NCBI GenBank assembly: GCA_009775265.1
Contig: VSPG01000006.1
Coordinates: 1-64,000, forward strand
Source: Muribaculaceae bacterium
Lineage (GTDB): Bacteria > Bacteroidota > Bacteroidia > Bacteroidales > Muribaculaceae
Direction of reading: 5' to 3'
DNA: 64,000 nucleotides
Shown here: piece after piece, positions 25,952 through 34,912 of the stretch
Position numbering within the stretch: position 1 is the first letter of the stretch
Layout of the letters: the number at the start of each line of letters is the position of its first letter
Position numbers and translations under genes: made by a program
The notes under the pieces: generated by a model
What the model was told of the DNA's origin: nothing
The model's input: the letters and a program-made list of their open reading frames with translations, nothing else
The model's database searches: none

Positions 25952-28180
25952 TTATTTGCGGCGCTTGCCACTCTGTTTTTTGCCTTTAACCTGTTTCTGT
26001 TTTTTATTAGAGTGAGCCTTTCCTGAGACCGATGAATACGAATCCACGGCTTCACCGGCAATCACAAAATCGAGCTGTTTCTTGGCTATGTCGCAACGCG
26101 CCACTTTCACCTGCACAGAATCTCCAAGGCGATAGCGGTGTCCGTGGCGACGCCCTACCAGACTATAATTCTTTTCGTCGAAGTCATAGAAATCGTCGGC
26201 AAGATCGCGCACCGGCACAAGACCTTCGCATTTGTTGTCGTCAAGTTCGACATACAGCCCCCATTCCGTAACTCCTGAAATCACACCGGAATATACTTCA
26301 CCAAGATGATCGGCCATATATTCGACCTGTTTGTATTTTATGGACGAACGTTCTGCAGAAGCCGCAAGCTGCTCCATTGCAGACGAGTGCTTGCATTCTT
26401 CCTCCAATTTGTCAAGAGCGGCACTGCGGCCGCCGGCAAGATAACGCGCCAACAGACGGTGTACCATCATGTCGGGATAGCGGCGTATAGGAGATGTGAA
26501 ATGGGTGTAGTAGTCGAAACCGAGACCGTAGTGGCCTATGTTGGTAGTCGTATATATCGCCTTGGCCATGGAGCGTATGGCAAGCGTGGATAGAAAGTTT
26601 TCCTCTCCTTTTCCTTGCACGTCGGCAAGCATCCTGTTTATGCTCTTGTTGATGTCGGCAGCCGCACCTTCTGTCCTTACTTTATAGCCGAAAGTACGTG
26701 CCAACTTAGCGAAGTCGGAAAGGCGGTCGGGATCCGGCGTGTCATGCACGCGATACACAAAAGCTTTAGGCTTGCGTTTGCCTTCTGGACGCCCGATAGC
26801 TGCGGCCACTGTTTTGTTGGCAAGCAGCATAAATTCTTCTATCAACTTGTTGGCATCCTTGGATTCCTTGAAGAAAACACTGACGGGATGCCCCTTTTCA
26901 TCAATTTCAAACCTCACTTCCGTACGGTCAAACTCCACAGACCCATTGGCATAACGCTCCTTGCGCAGTATTTTCGCAAGACGGTCGAGCAGCAGTATCT
27001 CATCGGCATAATCTCCGCTTCCGCTCTCTATCACATCCTGCGCTTCCTCATAGGTGAAACGACGGACACTGCGTATGACGGTGCGACGGATTCTCGAATC
27101 AAGCACACGGCCCTGATCATCCATCTCGAAAATCACTGAAAACGCGAGTTTATCCTCGTCGGGACGCAGCGAGCAGATGCCGTTACAGAGATGCTCCGGC
27201 AGCATGGGCACCACGCGGTCCACAAGATAGACACTCGTTGCACGCTCTCTGGCCTCCCGGTCGATTATACTGTCGGGCTTCACATAATGCGTGACGTCCG
27301 CGATATGGACACCTACTTCGTAATTGCCACCGGGCATACGGCGCACGCTCAGGGCATCGTCAAAGTCTTTTGCATCGCGCGGGTCAATGGTAAAGGTAAC
27401 AACGCCACGCATATCCTCACGCTCGGCCACAACCTCGGGGGTAATACCCGCATCAATTTTATCAGCGGCCTTTTCCACTGCGGCAGGATAAACGTACGGC
27501 AAGCCGTATTCGGCAAGTATGGCATGTATTTCGGTGTTATTCTCGCCCGTGGGACCGAGCACATCAAGCACTTCTCCATATGGTATCTGCTCGTTTTCAG
27601 GCCATTCCGTGATGCGGACTACAGCTTTTTCGCCTGTGCGGCCGCCACGGAGCTTGTTTCGCGGAATCACGATGTCGGTGGCGAGGAACTTTGAGTCGGT
27701 CACAAGCGTGCCCATGTGTTTTCCCACGCGCAAAGTGCCGATAAAAGTCTGTTGCTTGCGTTCGATAATCTCTGTCACTTTTGCTTCCGGCTCGCGGCCT
27801 CGCACACGGGCGGCAACGCTTATTGCCACACGATCGCCGTTGAGCGCGTGCATGGAATTGCGTTCTGCCACAAAAATAGTCTCGCCGTCGGCGTCTGTGA
27901 CTACACTGTTCTTTCCATTGCTGCGCCGCACGAATGTGCCGGTCGCCACAACGGTGCGCTGCACAGGTTTGAAACGCCCCGGCGACACCTCAAGCAGCAC
28001 GCCGTCGAAGGCCAGCTCGGCAAGATATATGGCAATGGAGCGATGGTGCGTACTGTTGTGCTCACCGATGGCGGCTGCCACCTGCTTATAATTGAACGTG
28101 GCGGCAGATGCCGTGGCTATATATCGGTCGATCTGCTCTCGCAGGCCGCTTTCGTGTTTCTTTTTAGCTGTGCGTGTCAT
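25952..28180 (-). CDS. rnr: Ribonuclease R
   Basis: Processive 3'-5' exoribonuclease that degrades structured RNA. 742 residues: an N-terminal winged-helix-like segment and two cold-shock domains (about 75-235), the RNB catalytic domain with DPRDAKDFDD at 266-275 providing metal-binding aspartates, the HFTSPIRRYPD motif, a C-terminal S1 domain (about 635-710) and a lysine-rich tail. Upstream is gyrB on the same strand, separated by an inverted repeat. No promoter was recognised, so read-through from gyrB is possible. Confidence 0.95.
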   Translation of the reverse strand: MTRTAKKKHESGLREQIDRYIATASAATFNYKQVAAAIGEHNSTHHRSIAIYLAELAFDGVLLEVSPGRFKPVQRTVVATGTFVRRSNGKNSVVTDADGETIFVAERNSMHALNGDRVAISVAARVRGREPEAKVTEIIERKQQTFIGTLRVGKHMGTLVTDSKFLATDIVIPRNKLRGGRTGEKAVVRITEWPENEQIPYGEVLDVLGPTGENNTEIHAILAEYGLPYVYPAAVEKAADKIDAGITPEVVAEREDMRGVVTFTIDPRDAKDFDDALSVRRMPGGNYEVGVHIADVTHYVKPDSIIDREARERATSVYLVDRVVPMLPEHLCNGICSLRPDEDKLAFSVIFEMDDQGRVLDSRIRRTVIRSVRRFTYEEAQDVIESGSGDYADEILLLDRLAKILRKERYANGSVEFDRTEVRFEIDEKGHPVSVFFKESKDANKLIEEFMLLANKTVAAAIGRPEGKRKPKAFVYRVHDTPDPDRLSDFAKLARTFGYKVRTEGAAADINKSINRMLADVQGKGEENFLSTLAIRSMAKAIYTTTNIGHYGLGFDYYTHFTSPIRRYPDMMVHRLLARYLAGGRSAALDKLEEECKHSSAMEQLAASAERSSIKYKQVEYMADHLGEVYSGVISGVTEWGLYVELDDNKCEGLVPVRDLADDFYDFDEKNYSLVGRRHGHRYRLGDSVQVKVARCDIAKKQLDFVIAGEAVDSYSSVSGKAHSNKKQKQVKGKKQSGKRRK

Positions 28181-28247
28181 CTTCGTGAATGAATGAATTT
28201 TGATTATATAACACTAATGTGCCGCATTGCGTTCGTACGGAATATAG

Positions 28248-28289
28248 CCAAAGGGCGCGCTACCCGTCGGGCGCGCGCCCTTTGGTTTT
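28248..28289. terminator. GC-rich inverted repeat between gyrB and rnr
   Basis: 13-bp perfect arms (28248-28260, 28273-28285). Read in gyrB direction no T-run follows, so it is a weak terminator or a pause/RNA-stabilising hairpin. A T4 tract follows only on the plus strand. Confidence 0.55.
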
Positions 28290-28293
28290 CCGT

Positions 28294-30225
28294 TCAGGCG
28301 TCAATATTAGCATAATTGGCATTAGCCTCGATAAAATCACGCCTCGGCCCCACGTCTTCACCCATCAGCATGGAGAATATCCGGTCGGCTTCGGCAGCAT
28401 CGCTGATATTTACCTGTTTGAGCATGCGGTGCTCAGGACTCATCGTGGTGTCGCGCAACTCTTGTGCGCTCATCTCGCCAAGGCCCTTGTAACGCTGGAC
28501 AGTGGTGCGTTCGCCGTTGCGCAGAATAAACTGCTGCACCTGCTGATCCGTCCAGCAATATTCCTCGACCTTGCCTCGCTTGCATTTGTACAGCGGGGGC
28601 GTGGCAAGATAGAGGTATCCTTGCTCGATTACAGGACGCATTCTGCGAAAGAAGAATGTCATGAGCAATGTGGCGATGTGGCTTCCGTCCACATCGGCAT
28701 CGGTCATGATGATAATCTTGTGATACGCGAGTTTGGCAAGATTTGCCTCCTTCGGGTCGTCCTCAGTACCTATGGTCACACGCAATGCGCGGAAAAGGTT
28801 GGTGATTTCTTCATTATCGAAGATTCGATGTTCCATCGCCTTTTCCACATTGAGAATTTTACCGCGAAGCGGAAGAATGGCCTGGAACGAGCGGTCCCGT
28901 CCCTGCTTGGCAGTTCCGCCTGCGGAGTCACCTTCGACAAGGAACAACTCGCAGTCTTCGGCCGTACGGCTGCTGCAGTCGGCAAGCTTTCCGGGCAGAC
29001 CGCCGCCGCTCAGAGGCGACTTTCTCAACACGTTCTTGCGCGCGTTGATGGCCGCATGGCGCGCCTGCGCGGCAAGCACCACCTTTTCCACAATTATTTT
29101 GGCTTCGCGCGGATTTTCTTCGAGATATACGTTGAGGGCATCGGCCACCGCCACCTGCACAGCGCCTATGACTTCGCTGTTGCCGAGTTTGGTCTTAGTC
29201 TGTCCTTCAAACTGGGGTTCCATCACCTTTACTGAAACCACCGCCGTAAGACCCTCGCGGAAATCATCGCTGGAGATTTCAACCTTGGCGTTTTTAAGAA
29301 GGTTGTTGTCCTCGGCATATTTCTTCAGAGTAGAAGTAAGTCCCCGGCGGAATCCGGTCAGATGCGTACCGCCCTCTATCGTATTGATATTGTTGACGTA
29401 AGAGTATACATTCTCATTGAAAGAAGTATTATAGGTCATGGCCACTTCCACCGGAATGCCCTGACGCTCGGTGCACAGATGGATTACGCCGTTGATGAGC
29501 GACTCTTTGTTCGAGTCGATATATTCAACAAACTCGCGCAGACCCGTCTCGCTGTAAAACACCTCGCTTCGCGGATTGCCTTCGGCGTCAATGTCGCGCA
29601 TATCGGTAAGGCGCAGATTGATTCCCGCATTCAGATAGGCAAGATCGCGAAGACGCTTGGCCAGCGTCGCGTAATCATACTCGGTGACAGTAAAAATCGA
29701 CGCATCCGGCTTAAACGTGATGCTTGTGCCTGTGTTCGTGCTTTCGCCCACTATCTGCAACTCGCTCGTAGGCTTGCCACAGCTGAACTCCTGCACATAA
29801 GCCTTGCCATTGCGGTGCACCTCGGCACGCAGGTATGTGGAAAGTGCATTTACACAACTAACGCCCACGCCATGCAGGCCACCGGACACCTTATAGGAGC
29901 CTTTGTCGAACTTACCTCCGGCATGCAGCACCGTGAGCACCACTTCAAGAGCACTTTTGTGCTCTTTTTCGTGCATGTCCACAGGTATGCCGCGGCCGTC
30001 GTCGACCACGGTTATGGAATTATCGGCATTTATAGTAACTTCAATATGATGGGCATAGCCCGCAAGAGCCTCGTCGATAGAGTTGTCCACCACCTCATAG
30101 ACAAGATGGTGCAGACCCTTGGCGGAAATGTCGCCTATGTACATCGCAGGACGCTTGCGGACGGCTTCCAGCCCTTCAAGCACCTGGATATTACTGGCGC
30201 TATATTCCTCTTCTTTTTCAGCCAT
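28294..30225 (-). CDS. gyrB: DNA gyrase subunit B
   Basis: ATPase subunit of DNA gyrase, 643 residues from MAEKEEEYSAS at 30225; the open frame extends 11 codons upstream without conservation. The GHKL ATPase domain has the N-box helix (EVVDNSIDEA), G1 (DDGRGIP) and G2 (GGLHGVGVS) motifs. The transducer domain is followed by the TOPRIM motifs EGDSAGG and TDADVDGSHI. The length is typical for a GyrB without the enterobacterial insertion, and ParE is less likely. The promoter at 30260-30290 is among the best in the window. Confidence 0.96.
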   Translation of the reverse strand: MAEKEEEYSASNIQVLEGLEAVRKRPAMYIGDISAKGLHHLVYEVVDNSIDEALAGYAHHIEVTINADNSITVVDDGRGIPVDMHEKEHKSALEVVLTVLHAGGKFDKGSYKVSGGLHGVGVSCVNALSTYLRAEVHRNGKAYVQEFSCGKPTSELQIVGESTNTGTSITFKPDASIFTVTEYDYATLAKRLRDLAYLNAGINLRLTDMRDIDAEGNPRSEVFYSETGLREFVEYIDSNKESLINGVIHLCTERQGIPVEVAMTYNTSFNENVYSYVNNINTIEGGTHLTGFRRGLTSTLKKYAEDNNLLKNAKVEISSDDFREGLTAVVSVKVMEPQFEGQTKTKLGNSEVIGAVQVAVADALNVYLEENPREAKIIVEKVVLAAQARHAAINARKNVLRKSPLSGGGLPGKLADCSSRTAEDCELFLVEGDSAGGTAKQGRDRSFQAILPLRGKILNVEKAMEHRIFDNEEITNLFRALRVTIGTEDDPKEANLAKLAYHKIIIMTDADVDGSHIATLLMTFFFRRMRPVIEQGYLYLATPPLYKCKRGKVEEYCWTDQQVQQFILRNGERTTVQRYKGLGEMSAQELRDTTMSPEHRMLKQVNISDAAEADRIFSMLMGEDVGPRRDFIEANANYANIDA

Positions 30226-30259
30226 AATCGGTTTTTGATAGTCTTTGTTAATTAGCATA

Positions 30260-30290
30260 CAAAATTACGAAATAATCCGTGCACGGCCAA
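30260..30290 (-). promoter_or_regulatory. gyrB promoter
   Basis: On the minus strand, TTG (30290-30288), 20 bases, TAATTTTG (30267-30260), leader of about 30 bases. Confidence 0.75.
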
Positions 30291-30431
30291 ATTTTAGCGT
30301 CTTTTTCGCGCACGCGCGTACGTATATATTAATGTGCAGCCTCACTTCCACCGCTTTTTCATACAATCGCATATGGTTCAACCATTTATCAAAACAATGC
30401 AATATTTTACAAAAAAAAATCGCTTCAAAAT

Positions 30432-30462
30432 TTGGTACATTCAAAAAAAGTGCCTAACTTTG
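30432..30462 (+). promoter_or_regulatory. tRNA-Pro promoter
   Basis: TTG (30432-30434), 20 bases, TAACTTTG (30455-30462), placing transcription start about a dozen bases before the tRNA. Confidence 0.8.
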
Positions 30463-30480
30463 CATCGCTTTTGAGAAACA

Positions 30481-30554
30481 CGGGGTGTAGCTCAGTTGGT
30501 TAGAGTACGCGTCTGGGGGGCGTGAGGTCGCTAGTTCGAGTCTAGTCACCCCGA
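30481..30554 (+). tRNA. tRNA-Pro (anticodon GGG)
   Basis: A full cloverleaf can be drawn. The acceptor CGGGGTG (30481-30487) pairs with CACCCCG (30547-30553), with discriminator A at 30554. D-arm GCTC/GAGT, anticodon arm CGCGT/GCGTG with loop CTGGGGG placing anticodon GGG at 30515-30517, T-loop TTCGAGT. The 3' CCA is not encoded. Flanked by its own promoter and terminator. Confidence 0.95.
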
Positions 30555-30572
30555 CAAAATCAAAAGCAACTC

Positions 30573-30609
30573 AAGAGTCGGATGCTCAAATGAGCATCCG
30601 ACTCTTTTT
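30573..30609 (+). terminator. tRNA-Pro terminator
   Basis: 16-bp perfect stem (30573-30588, 30591-30606) that leads into a T-run. Confidence 0.92.
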
Positions 30610-30740
30610 ATGTATCGGCACCATCTTATTCAATAGAATCCATGATTTTACGGACAGAATGTTATTTTTCCGAGGTTTACAACATTGCGTTGGAATTTTT
30701 TGTTAATTTTGCAGAATAATGAAAAACAACGATTGTGTCT

Positions 30741-31541
30741 ATGATTAAGAAATCATCCATCATCAGCTTTATGGCGGCCGGCATAATGGCCTGCGCCGTG
30801 AGTGCATGCGGCGGCGGAAAAGAAGCCGAAACTCTGATGCGTCAGGCTGAGCGCGTAAACTCGGAATTAGCGACAACGGCCCGGCAGGACCCGGCATTAT
30901 TCGCAAAAGCCGGAGCGGAATACGCCGACTCTGCTTTCTCAATAAACATCGTGTTCGCCGACTCAATGCTTCAAGTTGCCGACTATTCACAGGCCCTTGT
31001 AGAGTATTTCCTGTCCGACGAGATAAAGTCGCGTGCCGGCGCCGACCTTGACGAGATAGTGAATACGCTCGCCAAAGTGAAAGAACCCATGCGCCTGTCG
31101 CTGACCGACGTATACGGGACATCCCGCAGCTACGACATGACGGCATCCACGCTGCGCACTCTTTTCAAAACCCAGCGTTCGCAGCTCCAGTTGCCACAGG
31201 TACGCTCGGAAGTGCTCGGCATTCTTGCCGGACGCGCGTTCCGCTTCGCTGTCGGCCCCGGCGTGCAGAAAGCCGATTTCGCTCTTACTTCGAGCTTCGC
31301 CACATATACGATAATCTACGACAATGCAAAAGCTTATTCCGGCCTTAATGTAGCCAATCTCAAAGCTCGCTATCTCAAACTTCTCAAGCCCATCTACAAA
31401 AGCTATGGCCAACTTGCCGGAGCCGTCGTAGACATGGACAAAAGCCTCGGCATAGACGGCTACCGCTTCATTCTCACCACCCCCGCCGGTGACTCTGAGC
31501 TGAAAGCCACCCTGCCATGGCGCGAAATACTCGCTGATTGA
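30741..31541 (+). CDS. Lipoprotein of unknown function
   Basis: A 266-residue protein with a lipoprotein signal: charged MIKKSS start, hydrophobic core and lipobox VSAC with Cys23. The mature part is mostly helical with a hydrophilic surface and no cysteine-rich or catalytic motif that I recognise. A TAATTTTG box at 30704-30711 is a probable promoter. ATG 30741 is preferred over the in-frame GTG six bases earlier. It leads a likely operon with pepT (20-base gap), miaA and a DUF2007 gene, but this arrangement gives no clear functional hint. Confidence 0.72.
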   Translation: MIKKSSIISFMAAGIMACAVSACGGGKEAETLMRQAERVNSELATTARQDPALFAKAGAEYADSAFSINIVFADSMLQVADYSQALVEYFLSDEIKSRAGADLDEIVNTLAKVKEPMRLSLTDVYGTSRSYDMTASTLRTLFKTQRSQLQLPQVRSEVLGILAGRAFRFAVGPGVQKADFALTSSFATYTIIYDNAKAYSGLNVANLKARYLKLLKPIYKSYGQLAGAVVDMDKSLGIDGYRFILTTPAGDSELKATLPWREILAD

Positions 31542-31561
31542 AAACTATAATACCGCAAAAT

Positions 31562-32785
31562 ATGAATCTTGTTGACAGATTCCTCGACTACGTAAGATTC
31601 GACACTCAAAGCGACGAACTCACCAACATGACCCCGTCCACCCCCGGCCAAATGGTGTTTGCCAGACATCTGCATGCCAAACTGGAGGAAATGGGTCTTG
31701 AAAACATAACGCTCGACGACAACGGCTACCTTATGGCCACACTTCCCGGCAACATCACCGACAGGAAAGTGCCCACAATAGGATTCATAGCACATCTCGA
31801 CACATCGCCCGACATGAGCGGCCTGCACGTAAAGCCCCGAATAGTACATGGCTACGACGGCAACACCATAACCCTGAATTCCGAACTGGGCATCACGCTC
31901 TCGCCGGAGGAATTTCCGGAATTGCTCAACTACAAGGGCGAAGACCTCATCGTGACAGACGGAACCACACTGCTCGGAGCCGACGACAAAGCCGGCATAG
32001 CCGAAATCATCAGCGCCATGGAATTCCTTCAAGAGCATCCCGAAATCAAGCATGGCGACATCCGCATCGCATTCAATCCCGATGAAGAAATCGGCCAAGG
32101 CGCCCACAAATTCGACGTCGGACATTTCGGCGCCGACTGGGCCTACACCATGGACGGAGGAGAAATAGGAGAACTCGAATTCGAGAACTTCAACGCCGCT
32201 GTGGCCCGTGTCATTTTCCGCGGACGCAACGTGCATCCGGGATATGCAAAACACAAGATGATAAACTCCATGCGCATCGCCAACCAATTCATAATCATGT
32301 TGCCCCGTTGGGAAACGCCCGAGCACACCGAAGGTTATGAAGGTTTCTACCATCTTGTCTCAATGCAGGGCACAGTAGAGGAAACCGTATTGACATACAT
32401 CATACGCGACCATGACCACGACCGGTTCGAGCGCCGCAAAAAGGAACTCGAACACCTTTCACGCAAAATCAACAACGAATTTCCGAACTGCTGCACTATC
32501 GACATAAAAGACCAATACTACAACATGCGCGAAAAGGTGGAGCCTCAGATGCACATCGTGGATATTGCCGAGGAAGCCATGCGCCGCGCCGGCATAACGC
32601 CAAAAGTGCAGCCCATACGCGGCGGCACAGACGGAGCTCAACTGTCTTTCAAGGGCCTCCCCTGCCCCAACATTTTCGCCGGAGGCCTGAACTTCCACGG
32701 CCGCTACGAATTCGTGCCTGTGCGGTCTATGCAGAAAGCCATGGAGGTAATTGTTGAAATTGCACGCATTGTCGGCGAGCGCTGA
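31562..32785 (+). CDS. pepT: Peptidase T (tripeptidase)
   Basis: Cytosolic zinc-dependent aminotripeptidase of family M20B, releasing the N-terminal residue of tripeptides. 407 residues, as in E. coli PepT. Metal and catalytic motifs: AHLDTSPD (His78, Asp80), LLGADDKAG (bridging Asp about 140), NPDEEIGQGA (catalytic Glu and metal Glu about 173-174), MDGGE, and a C-terminal His in NFHGRYE. The longer open frame begins at a TTG within the previous gene's end; ATG 31562 fits the family. Confidence 0.95.
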   Translation: MNLVDRFLDYVRFDTQSDELTNMTPSTPGQMVFARHLHAKLEEMGLENITLDDNGYLMATLPGNITDRKVPTIGFIAHLDTSPDMSGLHVKPRIVHGYDGNTITLNSELGITLSPEEFPELLNYKGEDLIVTDGTTLLGADDKAGIAEIISAMEFLQEHPEIKHGDIRIAFNPDEEIGQGAHKFDVGHFGADWAYTMDGGEIGELEFENFNAAVARVIFRGRNVHPGYAKHKMINSMRIANQFIIMLPRWETPEHTEGYEGFYHLVSMQGTVEETVLTYIIRDHDHDRFERRKKELEHLSRKINNEFPNCCTIDIKDQYYNMREKVEPQMHIVDIAEEAMRRAGITPKVQPIRGGTDGAQLSFKGLPCPNIFAGGLNFHGRYEFVPVRSMQKAMEVIVEIARIVGER

Positions 32786-32804
32786 CACATAAACCCATAC
32801 ACCA

Positions 32805-33731
32805 ATGGAACCCGGCAAGCCCCTGCTTGTTGTCGTGACCGGCCCTACGGCCTCCGGCAAGACGGGGCTTGCCCTGCGTCTTGCCGAAACTTTCCACTGC
32901 GACATAATCTCGGCCGATTCACGCCAAATCTATCGCGAAATACCCATAGGCACGGCCGCCCCTACCGCAGAAGATCTTTCACGCGCACGCCACCACTTCG
33001 TTGGCACGCTGTCTCTTGACACCCAATACAGCGCCGCCTCATTCGAATCCGACACTTTGGCTCTCCTTGAAAGCCTCGCACCCGAGCCTAACCATGTGGC
33101 CGCGATAATGTGCGGCGGCTCAATGATGTATGTCGACGCAGTGGTGAATGGTATCGACGAGATGCCGGCGATAAGCGATGCCGTGCGCGAGCGCGTGCTG
33201 TCCTTTTATCACGAGCAAGGTCTCGAAGCCCTTCTTGCATGGCTTGAGATAATAGACCCCGACATGCACGACATTGTGGACAGACAGAACCCCAAGCGGG
33301 TGATTCACGCCGTCGAAATCACATTGGAGGCAGGCGTACCTGCTTCCAGCCTGCGCACGGGCAAAACCAAGACACGCCCGTTCGACACACTGAAACTATG
33401 CATCGACATGCCACGTGAAATTCTTTTCGGGCGGATAAACAGCCGCGTGGAAACCATGATGGCCTCCGGAATGCTCGAAGAAGCACGGACCGTATATCCG
33501 CAGCGACAGCTGAACTCACTCAATACCGTGGGCTACAAAGAACTGTTCGCATACTTCGACGGCGCAATGGATCTGGACACAGCCGTGGCACGCATTGCAA
33601 AGAACACGCGCGTCTATGCAAAAAAACAGCTCACATGGCTTGCAAAAGACCCGTCCGTACGCCGCCTCAACGCAGATTCGGCCTACGAGCAGGCTATCGC
33701 TCTAATCCAACAGAAACTACATACGCCATGA
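32805..33731 (+). CDS. miaA: tRNA dimethylallyltransferase
   Basis: Adds a dimethylallyl group to N6 of A37 in tRNAs that read codons starting with U. 308 residues with P-loop GPTASGKT at 13-20, the DSRQIY substrate motif near 43-48, and the conserved Asn-Pro-Lys-Arg region (RQNPKRVIHAVE). Follows pepT by 19 bases; its stop codon overlaps the start of the DUF2007 gene. Confidence 0.95.
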   Translation: MEPGKPLLVVVTGPTASGKTGLALRLAETFHCDIISADSRQIYREIPIGTAAPTAEDLSRARHHFVGTLSLDTQYSAASFESDTLALLESLAPEPNHVAAIMCGGSMMYVDAVVNGIDEMPAISDAVRERVLSFYHEQGLEALLAWLEIIDPDMHDIVDRQNPKRVIHAVEITLEAGVPASSLRTGKTKTRPFDTLKLCIDMPREILFGRINSRVETMMASGMLEEARTVYPQRQLNSLNTVGYKELFAYFDGAMDLDTAVARIAKNTRVYAKKQLTWLAKDPSVRRLNADSAYEQAIALIQQKLHTP

Positions 33732-33955
33732 CCGACCGCCATCCCGACCTTGTGCTGTGCGCACGCTATTCCGACGCGCCAACCGCATCAATTGCCATAG
33801 GCGCACTCTCCGCACATGACATTCCGGCCATCGCCGACAACGAGATAATGAACACGATTCTGCCACCTGCAGGAAGCATACGCCTTATGGTGCGCCGTCA
33901 CGATCTGGAACAGGCTCAGGCGATACTTGCCGATGGCGGACTGCTTGAGCAGTAA
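33728..33955 (+). CDS. DUF2007 family small protein
   Basis: A 75-residue soluble protein in the 'putative signal-transducing protein' family (PF09413): a beta-alpha-beta unit with the characteristic A-x-x-L-x2-x-I-P-A pattern (SAHDIPAIADNE) and a C-terminal VRRHDLEQAQAIL helix. ATG 33728 overlaps the miaA TGA (ATGA), implying translational coupling. Members are widespread and often sit beside enzymes; the role is not established. An upstream start at 33635 in the same frame lies inside miaA and is rejected. Confidence 0.75.
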   Translation: MTDRHPDLVLCARYSDAPTASIAIGALSAHDIPAIADNEIMNTILPPAGSIRLMVRRHDLEQAQAILADGGLLEQ

Positions 33956-34018
33956 CGCCATTCGTAAAAATGGTAGCGTCATCCGCAATTACGTTAATTG
34001 ACGCCGAAAAACAACACA

Positions 34019-34026
34019 TAACTTTG
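34019..34026 (+). promoter_or_regulatory. -7 box of CMD-cupin gene
   Basis: TAACTTTG, with a TTG 18 bases upstream (33998-34000), 17 bases before the ATG at 34044. Confidence 0.6.
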
Positions 34027-34043
34027 CGGAAAACATATTCCGC

Positions 34044-34859
34044 ATGAAAAAAGCCGTTTTAATTTTCGTAATCACCATTTTTACACAAAACATCATGGCT
34101 CAAAAAAAAATAGTACAGACAGCAGGGCGAGAACAGCTCGGTGAATTCGCACCCGAATTTGCACGCCTGAACGACGACATTCTGTTCGGCGAGGTATGGA
34201 GCCGCAACGACCTGTTGTCGCTCCGCGACAGGAGCCTTGTCACCATAACATCACTTATCAGTCAGGGAATCACCGACAATTCACTCCTGTTCCATCTGCA
34301 ATCGGCCAAAAACAACGGAATCACACGCACGAAAATTGCCGAAATAATCACCCACACAGCATTTTACGCAGGATGGCCTAAAGCCTGGGCCGCTTTCAAC
34401 CTCGCAAAATCCGTATGGGAAGAAGATATAAAGGGAGACAATGCAAAAGCGGCATTCGAGCGCGAGATGATATTTCCCATAGGAGAACCGAATGCCGCGT
34501 ATGCGCGATATTTTACAGGCAACAGCTATCTTGCACGCATATCCGGCACACAGATTCCTTTTGCCAACGTCACTTTCGAACCGGGATGCCGGAATCACTG
34601 GCATATCCACCACGCCGACAATGGCGGAGGACAGATGCTCGTCGGCGTGGCCGGAAAAGGATGGTATCAGGAGGAAGGAAAAGAAGCAGTGAAAATTCTG
34701 CCGGGCACAGTGATACACATTCCATCCGGCGTAAAACACTGGCACGGAGCAGCCGCCGACAGCTGGTTTGCACATCTTGCATTCGAAATACCCGGAGAAA
34801 ACACCTCGACCGAATGGCTCGAGCCGATAGACAGCAACGAATACGACAGCCTCCGATAA
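34044..34859 (+). CDS. Exported carboxymuconolactone decarboxylase-cupin fusion
   Basis: A 271-residue protein with a signal peptide (about 1-19), an alpha-helical CMD-like domain (about 35-122) and a cupin domain (about 165-265). The cupin has metal-ligand candidates His185, His187 and His189/190 (NHWHIHH) and His232/His234 (VKHWHG). The CMD part lacks the redox CxxC of AhpD, so peroxidase chemistry is unlikely; it may dimerise or bind a small ligand. Cytosolic relatives are often labelled quercetinase-like or decarboxylases, but export is unusual. A TonB-dependent receptor follows on the same strand. Reaction unknown. Confidence 0.78.
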   Translation: MKKAVLIFVITIFTQNIMAQKKIVQTAGREQLGEFAPEFARLNDDILFGEVWSRNDLLSLRDRSLVTITSLISQGITDNSLLFHLQSAKNNGITRTKIAEIITHTAFYAGWPKAWAAFNLAKSVWEEDIKGDNAKAAFEREMIFPIGEPNAAYARYFTGNSYLARISGTQIPFANVTFEPGCRNHWHIHHADNGGGQMLVGVAGKGWYQEEGKEAVKILPGTVIHIPSGVKHWHGAAADSWFAHLAFEIPGENTSTEWLEPIDSNEYDSLR

Positions 34860-34912
34860 ACAAATATACGCAAAATCATGTTTGTATTATATAACTTTAA
34901 TACAACACGATT

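Noticed and set aside
30245..30457. 70-codon plus-strand frame before tRNA-Pro
   Set aside because: It covers the gyrB promoter and AT-rich spacer, with no conserved features or start signals.
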